From: an uncultured Eubacteriales bacterium
GTDB taxonomy: Bacteria > Bacillota > Clostridia > Oscillospirales > Acutalibacteraceae
Direction: 5' to 3'
NCBI GenBank assembly: GCA_934561055.1
Contig: CAKTFN010000002.1
Coordinates: forward strand, 124,001 to 188,000
Length of the DNA: 64,000 bases
Shown here: piece by piece, positions 16,925 to 26,806 of the stretch
How positions within the stretch are numbered: position 1 is the stretch's first letter
Layout: every line of letters begins with the position of its first letter
The notes under the pieces: generated by a model
Told to the model about the DNA's origin: nothing
Database searches by the model: none
The model's input: only the letters and a program-made list of their open reading frames with translations
Translations under genes and position numbers: made by a program

Positions 16925-18601
16925 ATGGATTGTCTTACGCTTAAAAAATCGAATTGTAAAAATTGCTATAAGTGCCTGCGCCATTGTCCGGTCAAAGCAA
17001 TCCGCTTTTCCGGAAACCAGGCTTACATAATCGGAAACGAATGCATCCTTTGCGGACATTGTTTTGTCGTCTGTCCGCAAGACGCAAAGCAAATCGTCAG
17101 CGAGATTGAAAAAGTGAAAGTTCTTTTTCAAACGGGCGAACCCGTCATTGCCTCGCTTGCTCCGTCCTTCATCGCAAATTACGAAGGAGTCGGAATCGAA
17201 GCGATGAAAGAGGCTCTTCAAAAGCTCGGTTTTTCCGATGCGGAGGAAACCGCAATCGGCGCAACGATCGTCAAAAAGGAATATGAAAAAATGGTCAGTG
17301 ACGGCGGACGGGACGTAATTATTTCCTCTTGCTGCCATTCGGTAAATCTCCTTGTTCAAAAGCAGTTTCCGGCACTCGTTCCCCTTCTTGCGGACGTTCT
17401 TTCGCCAATGCAGGCGCACGGAGCGGACATCAAAAAGCGTATTCCGGACGCAAAGGTCGTTTTCATCGGACCCTGCGTTGCAAAAAAGGACGAAGCCTCG
17501 CATTACGAAGGCTTTGTTGACGCCGTTCTCACTTTTGACGAACTTTCGGCAATGTTCAAAGAAAAAGGCATTGAACCCGAAAAGAAAATCGAAAAGAAAG
17601 AAAACAGCCGAGCCCGCTTTTTCCCGACAACGGGCGGAATCCTCAAAACAATGGACAAAAAAGAGGACAACGGCTATACATATATGGCAATCGACACGGC
17701 TGAAAACTGCATTGCCGCTTTGAAAGACATCGAAAACGGCAATGTGCATAAATGCTTCATTGAAATGTCAATTTGTCCGGGAAGTTGCGTCGGCGGGCCG
17801 GTAATGGAAAAATTCCATCGCTCGCCCGTAAAGGACTATGCGGCGGTTTCGGCGTCTGCCGGAAAAAAGGATTTCATCGTTACCGAAACGGGTGAATCGG
17901 AACTCATCAAAAACTTTGAAATCATCGAGCATAAACTTCCGATGCCGAGCGAAAGGGAAATTACCGATATTCTTCATCAGATGGGAAAAACAAAGCCTTC
18001 GGACGAGCTCAACTGCGGAAGCTGCGGCTATGAAACCTGCCGTGAAAAGGCCGTTGCAATCTTTCAGGGAAAAGCTTCCGTAACAATGTGCCTTCCTTAT
18101 CTCAAGGAGAAAGCGGAAAGCTTTTCGGACACAATTGCAAGGAACACTCCGAACGGTCTCATCATCCTCAACGAGAACCTTGAGGTTCAGCAAATCAACA
18201 AAGCCGCTCAAAAAATTCTCAACATCCGCCTTGCTTCCGATATTCTCGGCGGCCAGATCATCAGAGTTTATGATCCGTGCGACTTCATTGAAGTCCTTTC
18301 AACCCGAGAGGACATCAGAAACAAACGTGTTTTCCTTGCGGAATACGAAAAGTATGTTGAAGAAAGCATAATTTATGACAAAGAATACCGGATTCTTTTC
18401 TGCATTCTTCGTGATGTTACCGAAGAGGAAACCCAACGTCGGAAAAAGGAAACAATCAGTCGCCAAACCGTTGAAGTTGCGGATAAGGTTGTTGACAAAC
18501 AGATGAGAATCGTTCAGGAAATTGCCTCGCTTCTCGGCGAAACGGCGGCAGAAACAAAAATCGCACTTTCAAAGCTTAAGGAGTCGATCGTCGATGAATA
18601 A
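16925..18601 (+). CDS. hydS: Sensory-type [FeFe]-hydrogenase (HydS, group C) with Fe-S and PAS domains
   Basis: 558 residues; AGAGGAG before the ATG. N-terminal 2[4Fe-4S] domain (CKNCYKCLRHC, CILCGHCFVVC). The H-cluster-type domain has divergent signatures SSCCHS (about 133-138), GPCVAKKDEA (about 181-190) and EMSICPGSCVGGP (about 279-291). An extra [4Fe-4S] motif GSCGYETCREKA (about 364-375) and a PAS domain (about 395-500) follow, then a short helical end. Catalytic hydrogenases have TSCCPGW and MPCTAKK, so this enzyme has the altered pocket seen in group C sensory proteins. The next gene, overlapping by eight bases, is a SpoIIE-type phosphatase, a known partner for group C hydrogenases. 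H2 or redox sensing is inferred. Confidence 0.85.
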   Translation: MDCLTLKKSNCKNCYKCLRHCPVKAIRFSGNQAYIIGNECILCGHCFVVCPQDAKQIVSEIEKVKVLFQTGEPVIASLAPSFIANYEGVGIEAMKEALQKLGFSDAEETAIGATIVKKEYEKMVSDGGRDVIISSCCHSVNLLVQKQFPALVPLLADVLSPMQAHGADIKKRIPDAKVVFIGPCVAKKDEASHYEGFVDAVLTFDELSAMFKEKGIEPEKKIEKKENSRARFFPTTGGILKTMDKKEDNGYTYMAIDTAENCIAALKDIENGNVHKCFIEMSICPGSCVGGPVMEKFHRSPVKDYAAVSASAGKKDFIVTETGESELIKNFEIIEHKLPMPSEREITDILHQMGKTKPSDELNCGSCGYETCREKAVAIFQGKASVTMCLPYLKEKAESFSDTIARNTPNGLIILNENLEVQQINKAAQKILNIRLASDILGGQIIRVYDPCDFIEVLSTREDIRNKRVFLAEYEKYVEESIIYDKEYRILFCILRDVTEEETQRRKKETISRQTVEVADKVVDKQMRIVQEIASLLGETAAETKIALSKLKESIVDE

Positions 18602-19766
18602 TCTTTGCGCCGAAATCGGCTGGAAAAGCATCAATCATGAAGGGGAACAACTTTGCGGCGACCACGTTGACGTTGTCGAGCAGGGCGACAATTCCTGTGT
18701 AATTGTTCTCGCCGACGGACTCGGAAGCGGAGTCAAAGCGAGTATTCTTTCAACGCTGACTTCAAAAATCATTTCAACGATGATGGCTCAGGGAATTTGC
18801 CTTGAAGAATGCGTTTCAACAATTGCACAGGCTCTTCCGATCTGCTCCGTCAGAGGCGTTGCTTATTCAACCTTCACAATCATTCACCTCATTGACAACC
18901 GCACCGCCGAACTCATTCAGTTCGACAATCCGCACATCATTCTCATCCGTGATTACGAGATTTTCAATTATCCCGAAAGCGAGATGAACATTGACGGAAA
19001 AAAGATTTACAAGTCGGTGATTGATCTTCGGGAAAACGATATTTTCGTTGCAATGAGCGACGGTTGTCCTCACGCCGGAATCGGAATTGCGTATAATTTC
19101 GGCTGGAAAAGAGAAGATATCGCCGAGTTCATGAAGGGGCTTGCCCCTGTCGGATACACGGCGAAAACGCTTTCGACAATGCTCGTTGACGAATGTTTTC
19201 GCCAATACGGCGGTCATCCGGGCGACGACGCAACCGCCTGCGTAATCAGAATCAGAAAGCGTGAACCGATGAATCTTCTTTTCGGTCCGCCGAGAAATCG
19301 CGACGACTGCGGAAGAATGATGGCTCTTTTCTTTTCAAAGGAAGGAAAGCATATCGTCTGCGGAGGAACAACGTCTTCAATCGCCGCCGAATATCTCGGA
19401 AAGCCGCTTAAACCGACATTGAATTTTGAAAAGAGCGACGTTCCCCCGATTGCCGAAATCGAAGGCGTTGACCTTGTTACCGAAGGCGTAATCACAATCA
19501 ACAAAGTTATCGAATATGCAAAGGACGCCCTTGCAAGCAACGAAAAATACGAGCATTGGAGCTTCAGCCGTGACGGTGCTTCGCTCATCTGTCGGATGCT
19601 TTTTGAAGAGGCAACGGACATCAACTTTTTCGTCGGACGGGCTGTCAACCCGGCGCACCAGAACCCGGAGCTTCCGATTAATTTCAACATAAAAATGAAC
19701 CTCGTTGAAGAACTTTCGGACTGTCTGAGAAAAATGGGAAAACACGTCAAAGTAATTTACTTCTGA
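18594..19766 (+). CDS. SpoIIE/PP2C-type serine phosphatase
   Basis: 390 residues; ATG at 18594, with AAGGAG inside the end of hydS. The PP2C metal-binding motifs are visible: VLADGLGSGVKAS (about 40-52), AMSDGCPHAG (about 154-163) and GDDATACVIRI (about 210-220). About 150 further residues of unrecognised sequence follow. SpoIIE-type phosphatases usually act on anti-anti-sigma factors. Translational overlap with HydS argues that the hydrogenase-like sensor controls this phosphatase. No anti-sigma or anti-anti-sigma gene is adjacent, so the downstream target is elsewhere. Confidence 0.88.
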   Translation: MNNLCAEIGWKSINHEGEQLCGDHVDVVEQGDNSCVIVLADGLGSGVKASILSTLTSKIISTMMAQGICLEECVSTIAQALPICSVRGVAYSTFTIIHLIDNRTAELIQFDNPHIILIRDYEIFNYPESEMNIDGKKIYKSVIDLRENDIFVAMSDGCPHAGIGIAYNFGWKREDIAEFMKGLAPVGYTAKTLSTMLVDECFRQYGGHPGDDATACVIRIRKREPMNLLFGPPRNRDDCGRMMALFFSKEGKHIVCGGTTSSIAAEYLGKPLKPTLNFEKSDVPPIAEIEGVDLVTEGVITINKVIEYAKDALASNEKYEHWSFSRDGASLICRMLFEEATDINFFVGRAVNPAHQNPELPINFNIKMNLVEELSDCLRKMGKHVKVIYF

Positions 19767-19787
19767 TTTTTTTGCCGGCTATAAAAT

Positions 19788-19840
19788 AAAACCGTGATTC
19801 ACTTTCTGCGCAGGAAAGCGCAGTGTGAATTACGGTTTTT
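19788..19840. terminator. Bidirectional terminator at the end of the hydrogenase locus
   Basis: Long stem AAAACCGT-ATTCAC / GTGAAT-ACGGTTTT with an inner TGCGC/GCGCA helix and T-runs outward on both strands. Confidence 0.8.
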
Positions 19841-19856
19841 CGTTTTTATGAAAAGG

Positions 19857-19893
19857 AAGATGCGGCAGAACGCTTTGTTTTGCCGCATCTTTT
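19857..19893 (-). terminator. Terminator of the purine operon
   Basis: AAGATGCGGCA / TGCCGCATCTT, 11-bp stem, immediately after the purL stop on the - strand. The T-run on that side is interrupted (CTTTTC). Confidence 0.65.
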
Positions 19894-19897
19894 GTTC

Positions 19898-22800
19898 TTA
19901 TTTGAAATACTTCACAGCGGATTCAAACATCTTAATGTCGTAATTTCCGGGAACGTTTTTATAAAGATCCGGAGCATAACGCTCGGAGTGACCCATCTTT
20001 CCGAAAACTCTTCCGTCCGGTGAAGTGATTCCCTCAATTGCGAACATTGAACCGTTCGGATTGAAGTGAATGTCCGACGTTGCGTTTTTGTTTTCGTCAA
20101 CATACTGAGTTGCAATCTGACCGTTTTCGGCAAGTTTTCCGATGAGTTCTTCGCTTGCGATGAAGCGGCCTTCGCCGTGAGAGATCGGAACGTTATAAAT
20201 TTCTCCGACTTCGGTTTCGGCAAGCCACGGAGATTTGTTTGAAGCGATTCTTGTTCTTACAATCTTCGACTGATGGCGTGCGATTGTGTTGTATGTGAGG
20301 GTCGGACAGTTTTCATCGGTGTCAATGATTTTTCCGTAAGGAACAAGTCCGAGCTTTATGAGAGCCTGGAAGCCGTTGCAAATTCCGCACATGAGACCGT
20401 CACGTTCTTCAAGGAGAGCGGTGACCTGCTCTTTGATTACGGCATTTCTGAAAAATGCGGTGATGAACTTTCCGCTTCCGTCCGGCTCGTCGCCGCCGGA
20501 GAAGCCGCCGGGAATGAAAATCATCTGCGATTTTTCGATTTCCTTCGCAAAGCGTTCAACGCTTTCGGCAACCTTTTTCGGAGAACGGTTGTTGATTACG
20601 AAAATTTCCGGTTCTGCACCTGCGTCACGCATTGCCTTTGCGCTGTCAAGTTCGCAGTTCGTTCCGGGGAAAACCGGAATGAGAACCTTCGGCTTTGCAA
20701 CCTTGATTGAAGGCGACGGACGGGAAGTGCAGTTATACGAGAAGGTTTCGATTTTTCCTTCCGGGTTTTTGATGTTGCATCTGAAAACGCTTTCGAGCTT
20801 ATCCTCATAAATCTTGAGAATCTCTTTTTCGTCAACGCTTTCATCCTTATATGAGAACTTTCCGTCGTCGGTAACCGTTCCGACAAAGACGGCGTTTTCA
20901 ATTTCTTCCGGCGTTTCAAGAAGGAAGCCGCCGTAGTTATACTTGAAGATGTCGTTAACCGAAAGTCCGTTGTCAAACTTGAAGCCGAAGCCGTTTCCGA
21001 AAGAGGACTTCATAACGGCCTCTCCGATTCCCGAAAGGGTCGGTGTAATACATGAAGCGGCTTTCTTTTCTCTCAAAAGAGCGGTCACACGGTCGAAGAG
21101 TTCAAGGAGCGACTTCGTTTTCGGAAGACCGTTTTCGTCGTACTCCGCAGCAAGGAAGAAAACTTTGTTTCCGCTCTTTTTGAATTCGGGCGAAACAATG
21201 TTCTTCGTTTTGTCGGTCGTTACGGCGAAGGAAACGAGAGTCGGAGGAACGTCAAGATTTTCAAAGCTTCCGCTCATTGAATCCTTTCCGCCGATTGCGG
21301 CAATTCCGAGTTCGGTCTGCGCCTTGAGGGCACCGAGCAAAGCGGCAAGCGGTTTTCCCCAACGCTTCGGATCCTTTCCGAGACGTTCAAAATATTCCTG
21401 GAAGGTGAGATAAACGTCTTCAAACTTTGCGCCGGTCGCAATGAGCTTTGAAACCGATTCGACAACAGCGAGGTATGCGCCGTGATATTCGCTCTTTTCA
21501 AAGATGAACGGGTTGAAGCCCCATGCCATGAGTGAGCAGTCATCGGTATGCTTTTTCTCAACCGAAATTTTCTGAACCATTGCCTGAATCGGGGTGAGCT
21601 GATTCTTTCCGCCGAAGGGCATGAGAACCGTTCCGGCGCCGATTGTTGAGTCAAACTGCTCCGAAAGTCCTCTCTTTGAGCAGGTGTTGAGATCGTCGGC
21701 AACGGCACGGAGATTTTCCGTGAAAGTGCCGTTTATCTTCTTTTCAAAATCACGCGGCTTTTCGGGTGCAACCGTGATATGCTTTTGTGCGCCGTTTGAA
21801 TTGAGAAATTCACGGCTTATGTCAACGATTGTTTTTCCGTTCCAGTTCATTTTAAGTCTGGGTTCGCTCTTGACAACGGCAACAACAACCGCCTGAAGGT
21901 TTTCTTTATCGGCAAGAGAGAGGAACTTTTCAACGTTTTCTTTTTCAACAACAACCGCCATGCGTTCCTGCGATTCGCTGATTGCAAGCTCCGTTCCGTC
22001 AAGTCCGTCATATTTTTTCGGAACGGCGTTGAGGTCGATTTCAAGTCCGTCCGCAAGTTCTCCGATTGCAACGGAAACACCGCCGGCACCGAAGTCGTTG
22101 CAACGTTTGATCATCAGGCAGGCTTCCGGATTTCTGAAAAGGCGTTGAAGCTTCCTTTCCTCCGGCGCATTACCTTTTTGAACCTCTGCCGAGCAGGTCT
22201 CAAGCGACTTGAGGGTATGCGATTTTGAAGAGCCGGTTGCACCTCCGCAGCCGTCACGTCCGGTGCTTCCGCCGAGAAGAATGACAACGTCACCCTCCTG
22301 CGGTCTTTCCCGGCGAACGTTCTTCGCCGGAGCCGCGGCAACAACCGCACCGATTTCCATACGCTTTGCCGCATAACCGTCGTGATAAATCTCGTCAACG
22401 ATTCCCGTTGCAAGACCTATCTGGTTGCCGTATGACGAATAGCCGTCTGCGGCGGTGGTGACAAGCTTTCTTTGCGGAAGCTTTCCTTCCATGGTTTCGC
22501 TGACCTTTTTGAGCGGGTTTGCCGCACCGGTAACTCTCATTGCGCCGTAAACATACGAGCGGCCCGAAAGCGGATCACGGATCGCACCGCCGATGCAGGT
22601 TGCCGCACCGCCGAAGGGTTCGATTTCGGTCGGGTGGTTATGGGTTTCGTTTTTGAAAAGGAGGAGCCAGTCTTCATCCTCACCGTCAACGTTGACTTTG
22701 ATTTTTACGGTGCAGGCGTTGATTTCTTCCGATTCGTCAAGCTTTTGAAGCTTTCCTTCCTTTTTGAGCTGCTTCACGGCAATCGTTGCAAGATCCATGA

Positions 22801-23587
22801 GGCAAACGGGCTTTGTTCTTCCGAGCTCTTTTCTGATTTCAAGATAATCATTGTATGCGCTTTGAAGAAGTCCGTCCTCAAAAGTTACGTTGTCAATGTT
22901 TGTCAGGAACGTTGTGTGGCGGCAATGATCCGACCAGTAAGTGTCAATCATTCTGATTTCGGTCATCGTCGGATCACGCTGTTCTTTTCTGAAGTAATCC
23001 TGACAAAAAGCGATGTCGTCAATGTCCATTGCGAGAGCATATTTTTCAAGGAAGTTTTCAAGACCGCTTCTGTCAAGGGCGCAAAAGCCTTCAAGAACGG
23101 GAACGGAAGTCGGAATTTCATAATTGACTTTGAGCGTTTCCGGCTTTTCGAGCGAAGCTTCTCTCGCTTCAACGGGGTTAATGACGTAATGCTTGATTTT
23201 TTGAAGTTCCTCTTTTGAAGGGGAACCGTAAAGCATATAAATCTTTGCGGTTCTCACCGTCGGACGTTCGCCGCAGGAGATGAGCTGAATGCACTGAGCA
23301 GCGGAGTCCGCACGCTGGTCAAACTGGCCGGGAAGATATTCAACGGCAAAAACCTCGTCCGAATCGTAGGCGGGCTCTCTGTATGTCACGTCAAGCTGGG
23401 GTTCGGAAAAAACGGTTTTGACCGCATAATCAAAAAGTTTTTCGTCAATGTTTTCCGCATCGTAACGGTTGATAACTCTGACGTCTTTCACGGAAGTGAT
23501 TTGAAGAAGCCCTCTGATGTTTTCAAGAAGGGACTTTGCTTCCTGGGCAAGTTCCTTTTTCTTTTCGGTGAATACTCTGTATACCAT
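19898..23587 (-). CDS. purL: Phosphoribosylformylglycinamidine synthase, large fused form
   Basis: 1229 residues, the long single-chain form in which synthetase and glutaminase are fused, so no separate purQ or purS is needed. The synthetase part has two AIRS-like ATP-binding halves (DTYWSDHCRHTTF near 215; GGKDSMSGSFE in the second half). The glutaminase domain at the C-terminus has FPGTNCELDSAKAM, the nucleophile Cys in MCGICNGFQALIKLG, and PISHGEGRF with the catalytic His and Glu. It converts FGAR, glutamine and ATP to FGAM. It follows purD by two bases and is the last gene of the operon. Confidence 0.97.
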   Translation of the reverse strand: MVYRVFTEKKKELAQEAKSLLENIRGLLQITSVKDVRVINRYDAENIDEKLFDYAVKTVFSEPQLDVTYREPAYDSDEVFAVEYLPGQFDQRADSAAQCIQLISCGERPTVRTAKIYMLYGSPSKEELQKIKHYVINPVEAREASLEKPETLKVNYEIPTSVPVLEGFCALDRSGLENFLEKYALAMDIDDIAFCQDYFRKEQRDPTMTEIRMIDTYWSDHCRHTTFLTNIDNVTFEDGLLQSAYNDYLEIRKELGRTKPVCLMDLATIAVKQLKKEGKLQKLDESEEINACTVKIKVNVDGEDEDWLLLFKNETHNHPTEIEPFGGAATCIGGAIRDPLSGRSYVYGAMRVTGAANPLKKVSETMEGKLPQRKLVTTAADGYSSYGNQIGLATGIVDEIYHDGYAAKRMEIGAVVAAAPAKNVRRERPQEGDVVILLGGSTGRDGCGGATGSSKSHTLKSLETCSAEVQKGNAPEERKLQRLFRNPEACLMIKRCNDFGAGGVSVAIGELADGLEIDLNAVPKKYDGLDGTELAISESQERMAVVVEKENVEKFLSLADKENLQAVVVAVVKSEPRLKMNWNGKTIVDISREFLNSNGAQKHITVAPEKPRDFEKKINGTFTENLRAVADDLNTCSKRGLSEQFDSTIGAGTVLMPFGGKNQLTPIQAMVQKISVEKKHTDDCSLMAWGFNPFIFEKSEYHGAYLAVVESVSKLIATGAKFEDVYLTFQEYFERLGKDPKRWGKPLAALLGALKAQTELGIAAIGGKDSMSGSFENLDVPPTLVSFAVTTDKTKNIVSPEFKKSGNKVFFLAAEYDENGLPKTKSLLELFDRVTALLREKKAASCITPTLSGIGEAVMKSSFGNGFGFKFDNGLSVNDIFKYNYGGFLLETPEEIENAVFVGTVTDDGKFSYKDESVDEKEILKIYEDKLESVFRCNIKNPEGKIETFSYNCTSRPSPSIKVAKPKVLIPVFPGTNCELDSAKAMRDAGAEPEIFVINNRSPKKVAESVERFAKEIEKSQMIFIPGGFSGGDEPDGSGKFITAFFRNAVIKEQVTALLEERDGLMCGICNGFQALIKLGLVPYGKIIDTDENCPTLTYNTIARHQSKIVRTRIASNKSPWLAETEVGEIYNVPISHGEGRFIASEELIGKLAENGQIATQYVDENKNATSDIHFNPNGSMFAIEGITSPDGRVFGKMGHSERYAPDLYKNVPGNYDIKMFESAVKYFK

Positions 23588-23589
23588 TC

Positions 23590-24855
23590 TTATTCCTCCG
23601 CTTTGAGCGCTCTTGCGCCGATGTCTTTTCGGTAGTATGCGTTTTTGAAAGCGATTTTTTGAACGTCCTCATAGGCTTTTTTAAGTGCGGATTTGAGATC
23701 CTTCGCCGTTTCGGTCACACCGAGAACCCTTCCGCCGCTTGTTTTGAGAACGCCGTTTTCCGTTTTTGCTCCGGCAAAAAAGACGTGCTTTTTCGTCTCC
23801 CCGTCAAGAGTGATTTCAAAGCCGGTTTCATATTTTCCGGGGTAGCCGTCAGACGCCATGATTACGCAGGCGGCACTGTCACGGCTGAACTCAACCGGAA
23901 CTTCGGAAAGTTTTTCCTGCGTAACGGCCTTCATAACCGTGAGAAGATCCGACTTCAAAAGGGGAAGAACAACCTGGGTTTCCGGGTCGCCGAAGCGGCA
24001 GTTATATTCGATAACCTTCGGACCGTCTTTTGTGAGCATCAGCCCGAAATAAAGGCAGCCTTTGAAGGTTCTTCCTTCCTTGTTCATTGCGTCAACGGTC
24101 GGAAGGAAGATTTTTTCCATGCATTCTTTTGCAACTTCGTTTGTGTAATACGGGTTCGGCGCAACGGTTCCCATTCCGCCGGTGTTGAGACCCTTGTCTC
24201 CGTCGAGCGCGCGCTTGTGATCCATCGACGAAACCATCGGAACAACCGTTTTTCCGTCGGTGAACGAAAGGACGGAAACCTCCGGACCTTCAAGGAATTC
24301 TTCAATAACAATCTGCGCTCCGCTTTCGCCGAAGACCTTTTCCTCCATAATGCTCTTGACCGCATCTTCCGCCTCACGCCTTGTTTCGGCAATGATTACG
24401 CCCTTTCCGAGGGCAAGTCCGTCCGCCTTGACGACGGTCGGAATCGGAGCGGTTTTAAGGTATTCAAACGCCTTTTCCGGGTCGGAAAAGACTTCGTATT
24501 TTGCAGTGGGAATGCCGTACTTTTTCATGAGGTTCTTTGAAAAGACCTTGCTTCCCTCAATGATTGCGGCTTTTTTTTCGGGGCCGAAACAGGGAATTCC
24601 CGCTTTTTCAAGCTCGTCAACCGCACCGAGAACGAGGGGATCGTCCGGAGTAACAACGGCATAGTCAATCCCGTTTTCAAGCGCAAACTTCACCTGCGCC
24701 GGAATATCCTTTGCGCCGATGTTCACGCAGACCGCGTCACCGTCCATTCCGCCGTTTCCGGGAAGGGCAAAAATTTCGGTAACCTCAGAGTTTTCTTTAA
24801 GCTTTTTGATCACGGCGTGTTCACGTCCGCCGGAACCGATAACCATTATTTTCAT
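23590..24855 (-). CDS. purD: Phosphoribosylamine-glycine ligase (GAR synthetase)
   Basis: 421 residues, the usual length. Starts MKIMVIGSGGREHA; ATP-grasp domain with VVKADGLALGKGV and EYNCRFGDPETQ. Joins phosphoribosylamine and glycine with ATP. Its stop is two bases from the purL start, and the purL ribosome binding site lies inside the end of this gene. The spacer upstream (31 bases) has only a weak AGAG site. Confidence 0.96.
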   Translation of the reverse strand: MKIMVIGSGGREHAVIKKLKENSEVTEIFALPGNGGMDGDAVCVNIGAKDIPAQVKFALENGIDYAVVTPDDPLVLGAVDELEKAGIPCFGPEKKAAIIEGSKVFSKNLMKKYGIPTAKYEVFSDPEKAFEYLKTAPIPTVVKADGLALGKGVIIAETRREAEDAVKSIMEEKVFGESGAQIVIEEFLEGPEVSVLSFTDGKTVVPMVSSMDHKRALDGDKGLNTGGMGTVAPNPYYTNEVAKECMEKIFLPTVDAMNKEGRTFKGCLYFGLMLTKDGPKVIEYNCRFGDPETQVVLPLLKSDLLTVMKAVTQEKLSEVPVEFSRDSAACVIMASDGYPGKYETGFEITLDGETKKHVFFAGAKTENGVLKTSGGRVLGVTETAKDLKSALKKAYEDVQKIAFKNAYYRKDIGARALKAEE

Positions 24856-24886
24856 AATTGTTCACACTCTTTCAAAACACCGCCGA

Positions 24887-26071
24887 TTAATGGTGGAAAA
24901 GTCTCATCTTTGTGAATGCCATTACCATGTTGTATTTGTCGGCGCATTCGATTACAAGGTCGTCTCTGATTGAACCGCCGGGTTCGGCAATGTAAGAAAC
25001 GCCGCTCTTGTGAGCGCGTTCAATGTTGTCTCCGAACGGGAAGAATGCGTCCGAACCGAGCGAAACTCCGCTTATGCCGGAAAGATATTCTCTGATTTCC
25101 GCATCGGTGAGAGGTTCGGGTCTTTCGGTGAAATATTTCTGCCAGTTTCCTTCGGCGCAAACGTCTTCTTCGTTGCGGTTGATGTAACCGTCGATGACGT
25201 TGTCACGGTCGGGACGCTTGAGGCTCTCCTTGAACGGAAGGGCAAGAACCTTGTCGCACTGACGAAGGAACCATGTGTCCGCCTTTGAGCCGGCAAGACG
25301 GGTGCAGTGAACTCTTGACTGCTGACCCGCACCGACGCCGATTGCCTGTCCGTCATAGGCGAAGCAAACCGAGTTCGACTGGGTATATTTGAGCGTAATG
25401 AGAGAGATGATGAGATCACGCTTTGCGCTTTCGGGAAGGTTTTTGTTTTTTGTGACAATATCTTCAAGAAGAGAAGAATCGATTTTGAAGTTGTTTCTTC
25501 CCTGTTCAAAAGTGATTCCGAAAACCTGCTTGTGTTCAATCGGAGCGGGAACATAGTTTTCGTCAATTTCAACGATGTTGTAATTTCCGCCACGCTTTGA
25601 CTTGAGAATTTCAAGTGCTTCAGGCTCATATCCCGGAGCGATTACGCCGTCGGAAACCTCACGCTTGATGAGCTTTGCGGTTGTGACGTCGCAAACGTCG
25701 GAAAGGGCAACCCAATCGCCGAAGGAGCACATTCTGTCCGTTCCTCTCGCTCTCGCATAAGCGCAGGCAAGAGGTGAAGAGTCAAGGTCTTTGATGTCGT
25801 CAACGAAGCAGGCCTTTTTGAGCTTTTCCGGAAGAGGAATTCCGACTGCGGCGCTCGTCGGGCTGACGTGCTTGAATGAAGTTACGGCCGGAAGCGAAAG
25901 AGCTTTCTTCAGCTCTTTGACGAGCTGCCATGAATTGAAAGCGTCAAGGAAGTTGATGAAGCCGGGCTTTCCGCTGAGGATCTTGATCGGAAGTTCGCTT
26001 CCGTCGGCCATAAAAATCTTTGCGGGCTTTTGGTTCGGGTTGCAGCCGTATTTAAGTTCAAACTCTTTCAT
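24887..26071 (-). CDS. AICAR transformylase, stand-alone (PurH C-terminal type)
   Basis: 394 residues, corresponding to the AICARFT half of bifunctional PurH. Opening LKYGCNPNQKPA and the segment TSFKHVSPTSAAVG contain the Lys-His pair used in catalysis; FPFGDNIERAHKSGV and YIAEPGGSIRD complete the fold. It transfers a formyl group from 10-formyl-THF to AICAR. The IMP cyclohydrolase half of PurH is absent and is supplied by a separate gene directly upstream. AGGAG lies before the ATG. Confidence 0.93.
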   Translation of the reverse strand: MKEFELKYGCNPNQKPAKIFMADGSELPIKILSGKPGFINFLDAFNSWQLVKELKKALSLPAVTSFKHVSPTSAAVGIPLPEKLKKACFVDDIKDLDSSPLACAYARARGTDRMCSFGDWVALSDVCDVTTAKLIKREVSDGVIAPGYEPEALEILKSKRGGNYNIVEIDENYVPAPIEHKQVFGITFEQGRNNFKIDSSLLEDIVTKNKNLPESAKRDLIISLITLKYTQSNSVCFAYDGQAIGVGAGQQSRVHCTRLAGSKADTWFLRQCDKVLALPFKESLKRPDRDNVIDGYINRNEEDVCAEGNWQKYFTERPEPLTDAEIREYLSGISGVSLGSDAFFPFGDNIERAHKSGVSYIAEPGGSIRDDLVIECADKYNMVMAFTKMRLFHH

Positions 26072-26089
26072 GTTTTTCTCCTTTCGGGA

Positions 26090-26806
26090 TCAGTTGTTTT
26101 TGTTAATAAGTCTGTCGGTATATTCTCCGCTTTCAATGTCGGTATAGCGGACATAGAGCGAGATTTTGTTGTTTTCATCAAGGTTTTCCCAAATTTCATT
26201 TGTGAAAGCGTCGATATCGTCCGGAATGAGCGTTCTTTCCGGTTCGCCTTGGAAGGTCGGAATCGGCTCGCCGTTTTCAACATAGGTGTGAATAAAATGG
26301 CCAAGCCCCGGCTTTGAAGGATAAGAGAAAGTAAAGCGGCAGCAATCCGAGCCTTCTTCGTCAAGACTTTTGAGAATGCTCATTTCATAATTGAAGCCGT
26401 TTTCAAAATGAAGAATTCCGCTGATTCTCGGGGTGAAGTTCGGCGCATCCGGCTCAAAAGCCCTCGTTTCAAGCGCCTGAGAAAAGGTTTTTCCTTCGCT
26501 CATGAGGTCAAAAACCGTGTCGGTCTGGTCGCCGTTTGTGATGATGAGGTCCTTTTTAAGAGGACGGACGGCGTTATAAATGATGAGCGACGGGTCGCTG
26601 ACTTTTGACGGGTCAAACGGCTCGGTCTTGAGGCTGTCGGCGTCCTTGACGAAAATGCGGTTACGGCTGTTTTCGCTTCTGCCCATAATGAAATATGCGC
26701 CGACTGCGTTTTTTCCGTCCGCCGAACGTCCTATGATGATTCCGCGTCCGACATATTCGTTGCCCTTTATAAGCTTTTCGATGCTTTTGATTTCATAGAT
26801 ATTCAT
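26090..26806 (-). CDS. IMP cyclohydrolase, PurO-like
   Basis: 238 residues. The N-terminus YVGRGIIIGRSADGKNAVGA and the segment KPGLGHFIHTYVENGEPIPT resemble the IMP_cyclohyd (PurO-like) family, unrelated to the MGS-like cyclohydrolase of PurH. It closes the ring of FAICAR to give IMP. Gene order (purN, cyclohydrolase, transformylase) supports this role because no PurH-type cyclohydrolase is present. The start overlaps the purN stop by four bases (ATGA). Confidence 0.85.
   Translation of the reverse strand: MNIYEIKSIEKLIKGNEYVGRGIIIGRSADGKNAVGAYFIMGRSENSRNRIFVKDADSLKTEPFDPSKVSDPSLIIYNAVRPLKKDLIITNGDQTDTVFDLMSEGKTFSQALETRAFEPDAPNFTPRISGILHFENGFNYEMSILKSLDEEGSDCCRFTFSYPSKPGLGHFIHTYVENGEPIPTFQGEPERTLIPDDIDAFTNEIWENLDENNKISLYVRYTDIESGEYTDRLINKNN

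Noticed and set aside
22472..23218. 248-codon frame opposite purL
   Set aside because: Mirror-frame shadow of a strongly supported gene; no start signals and no recognisable domain.
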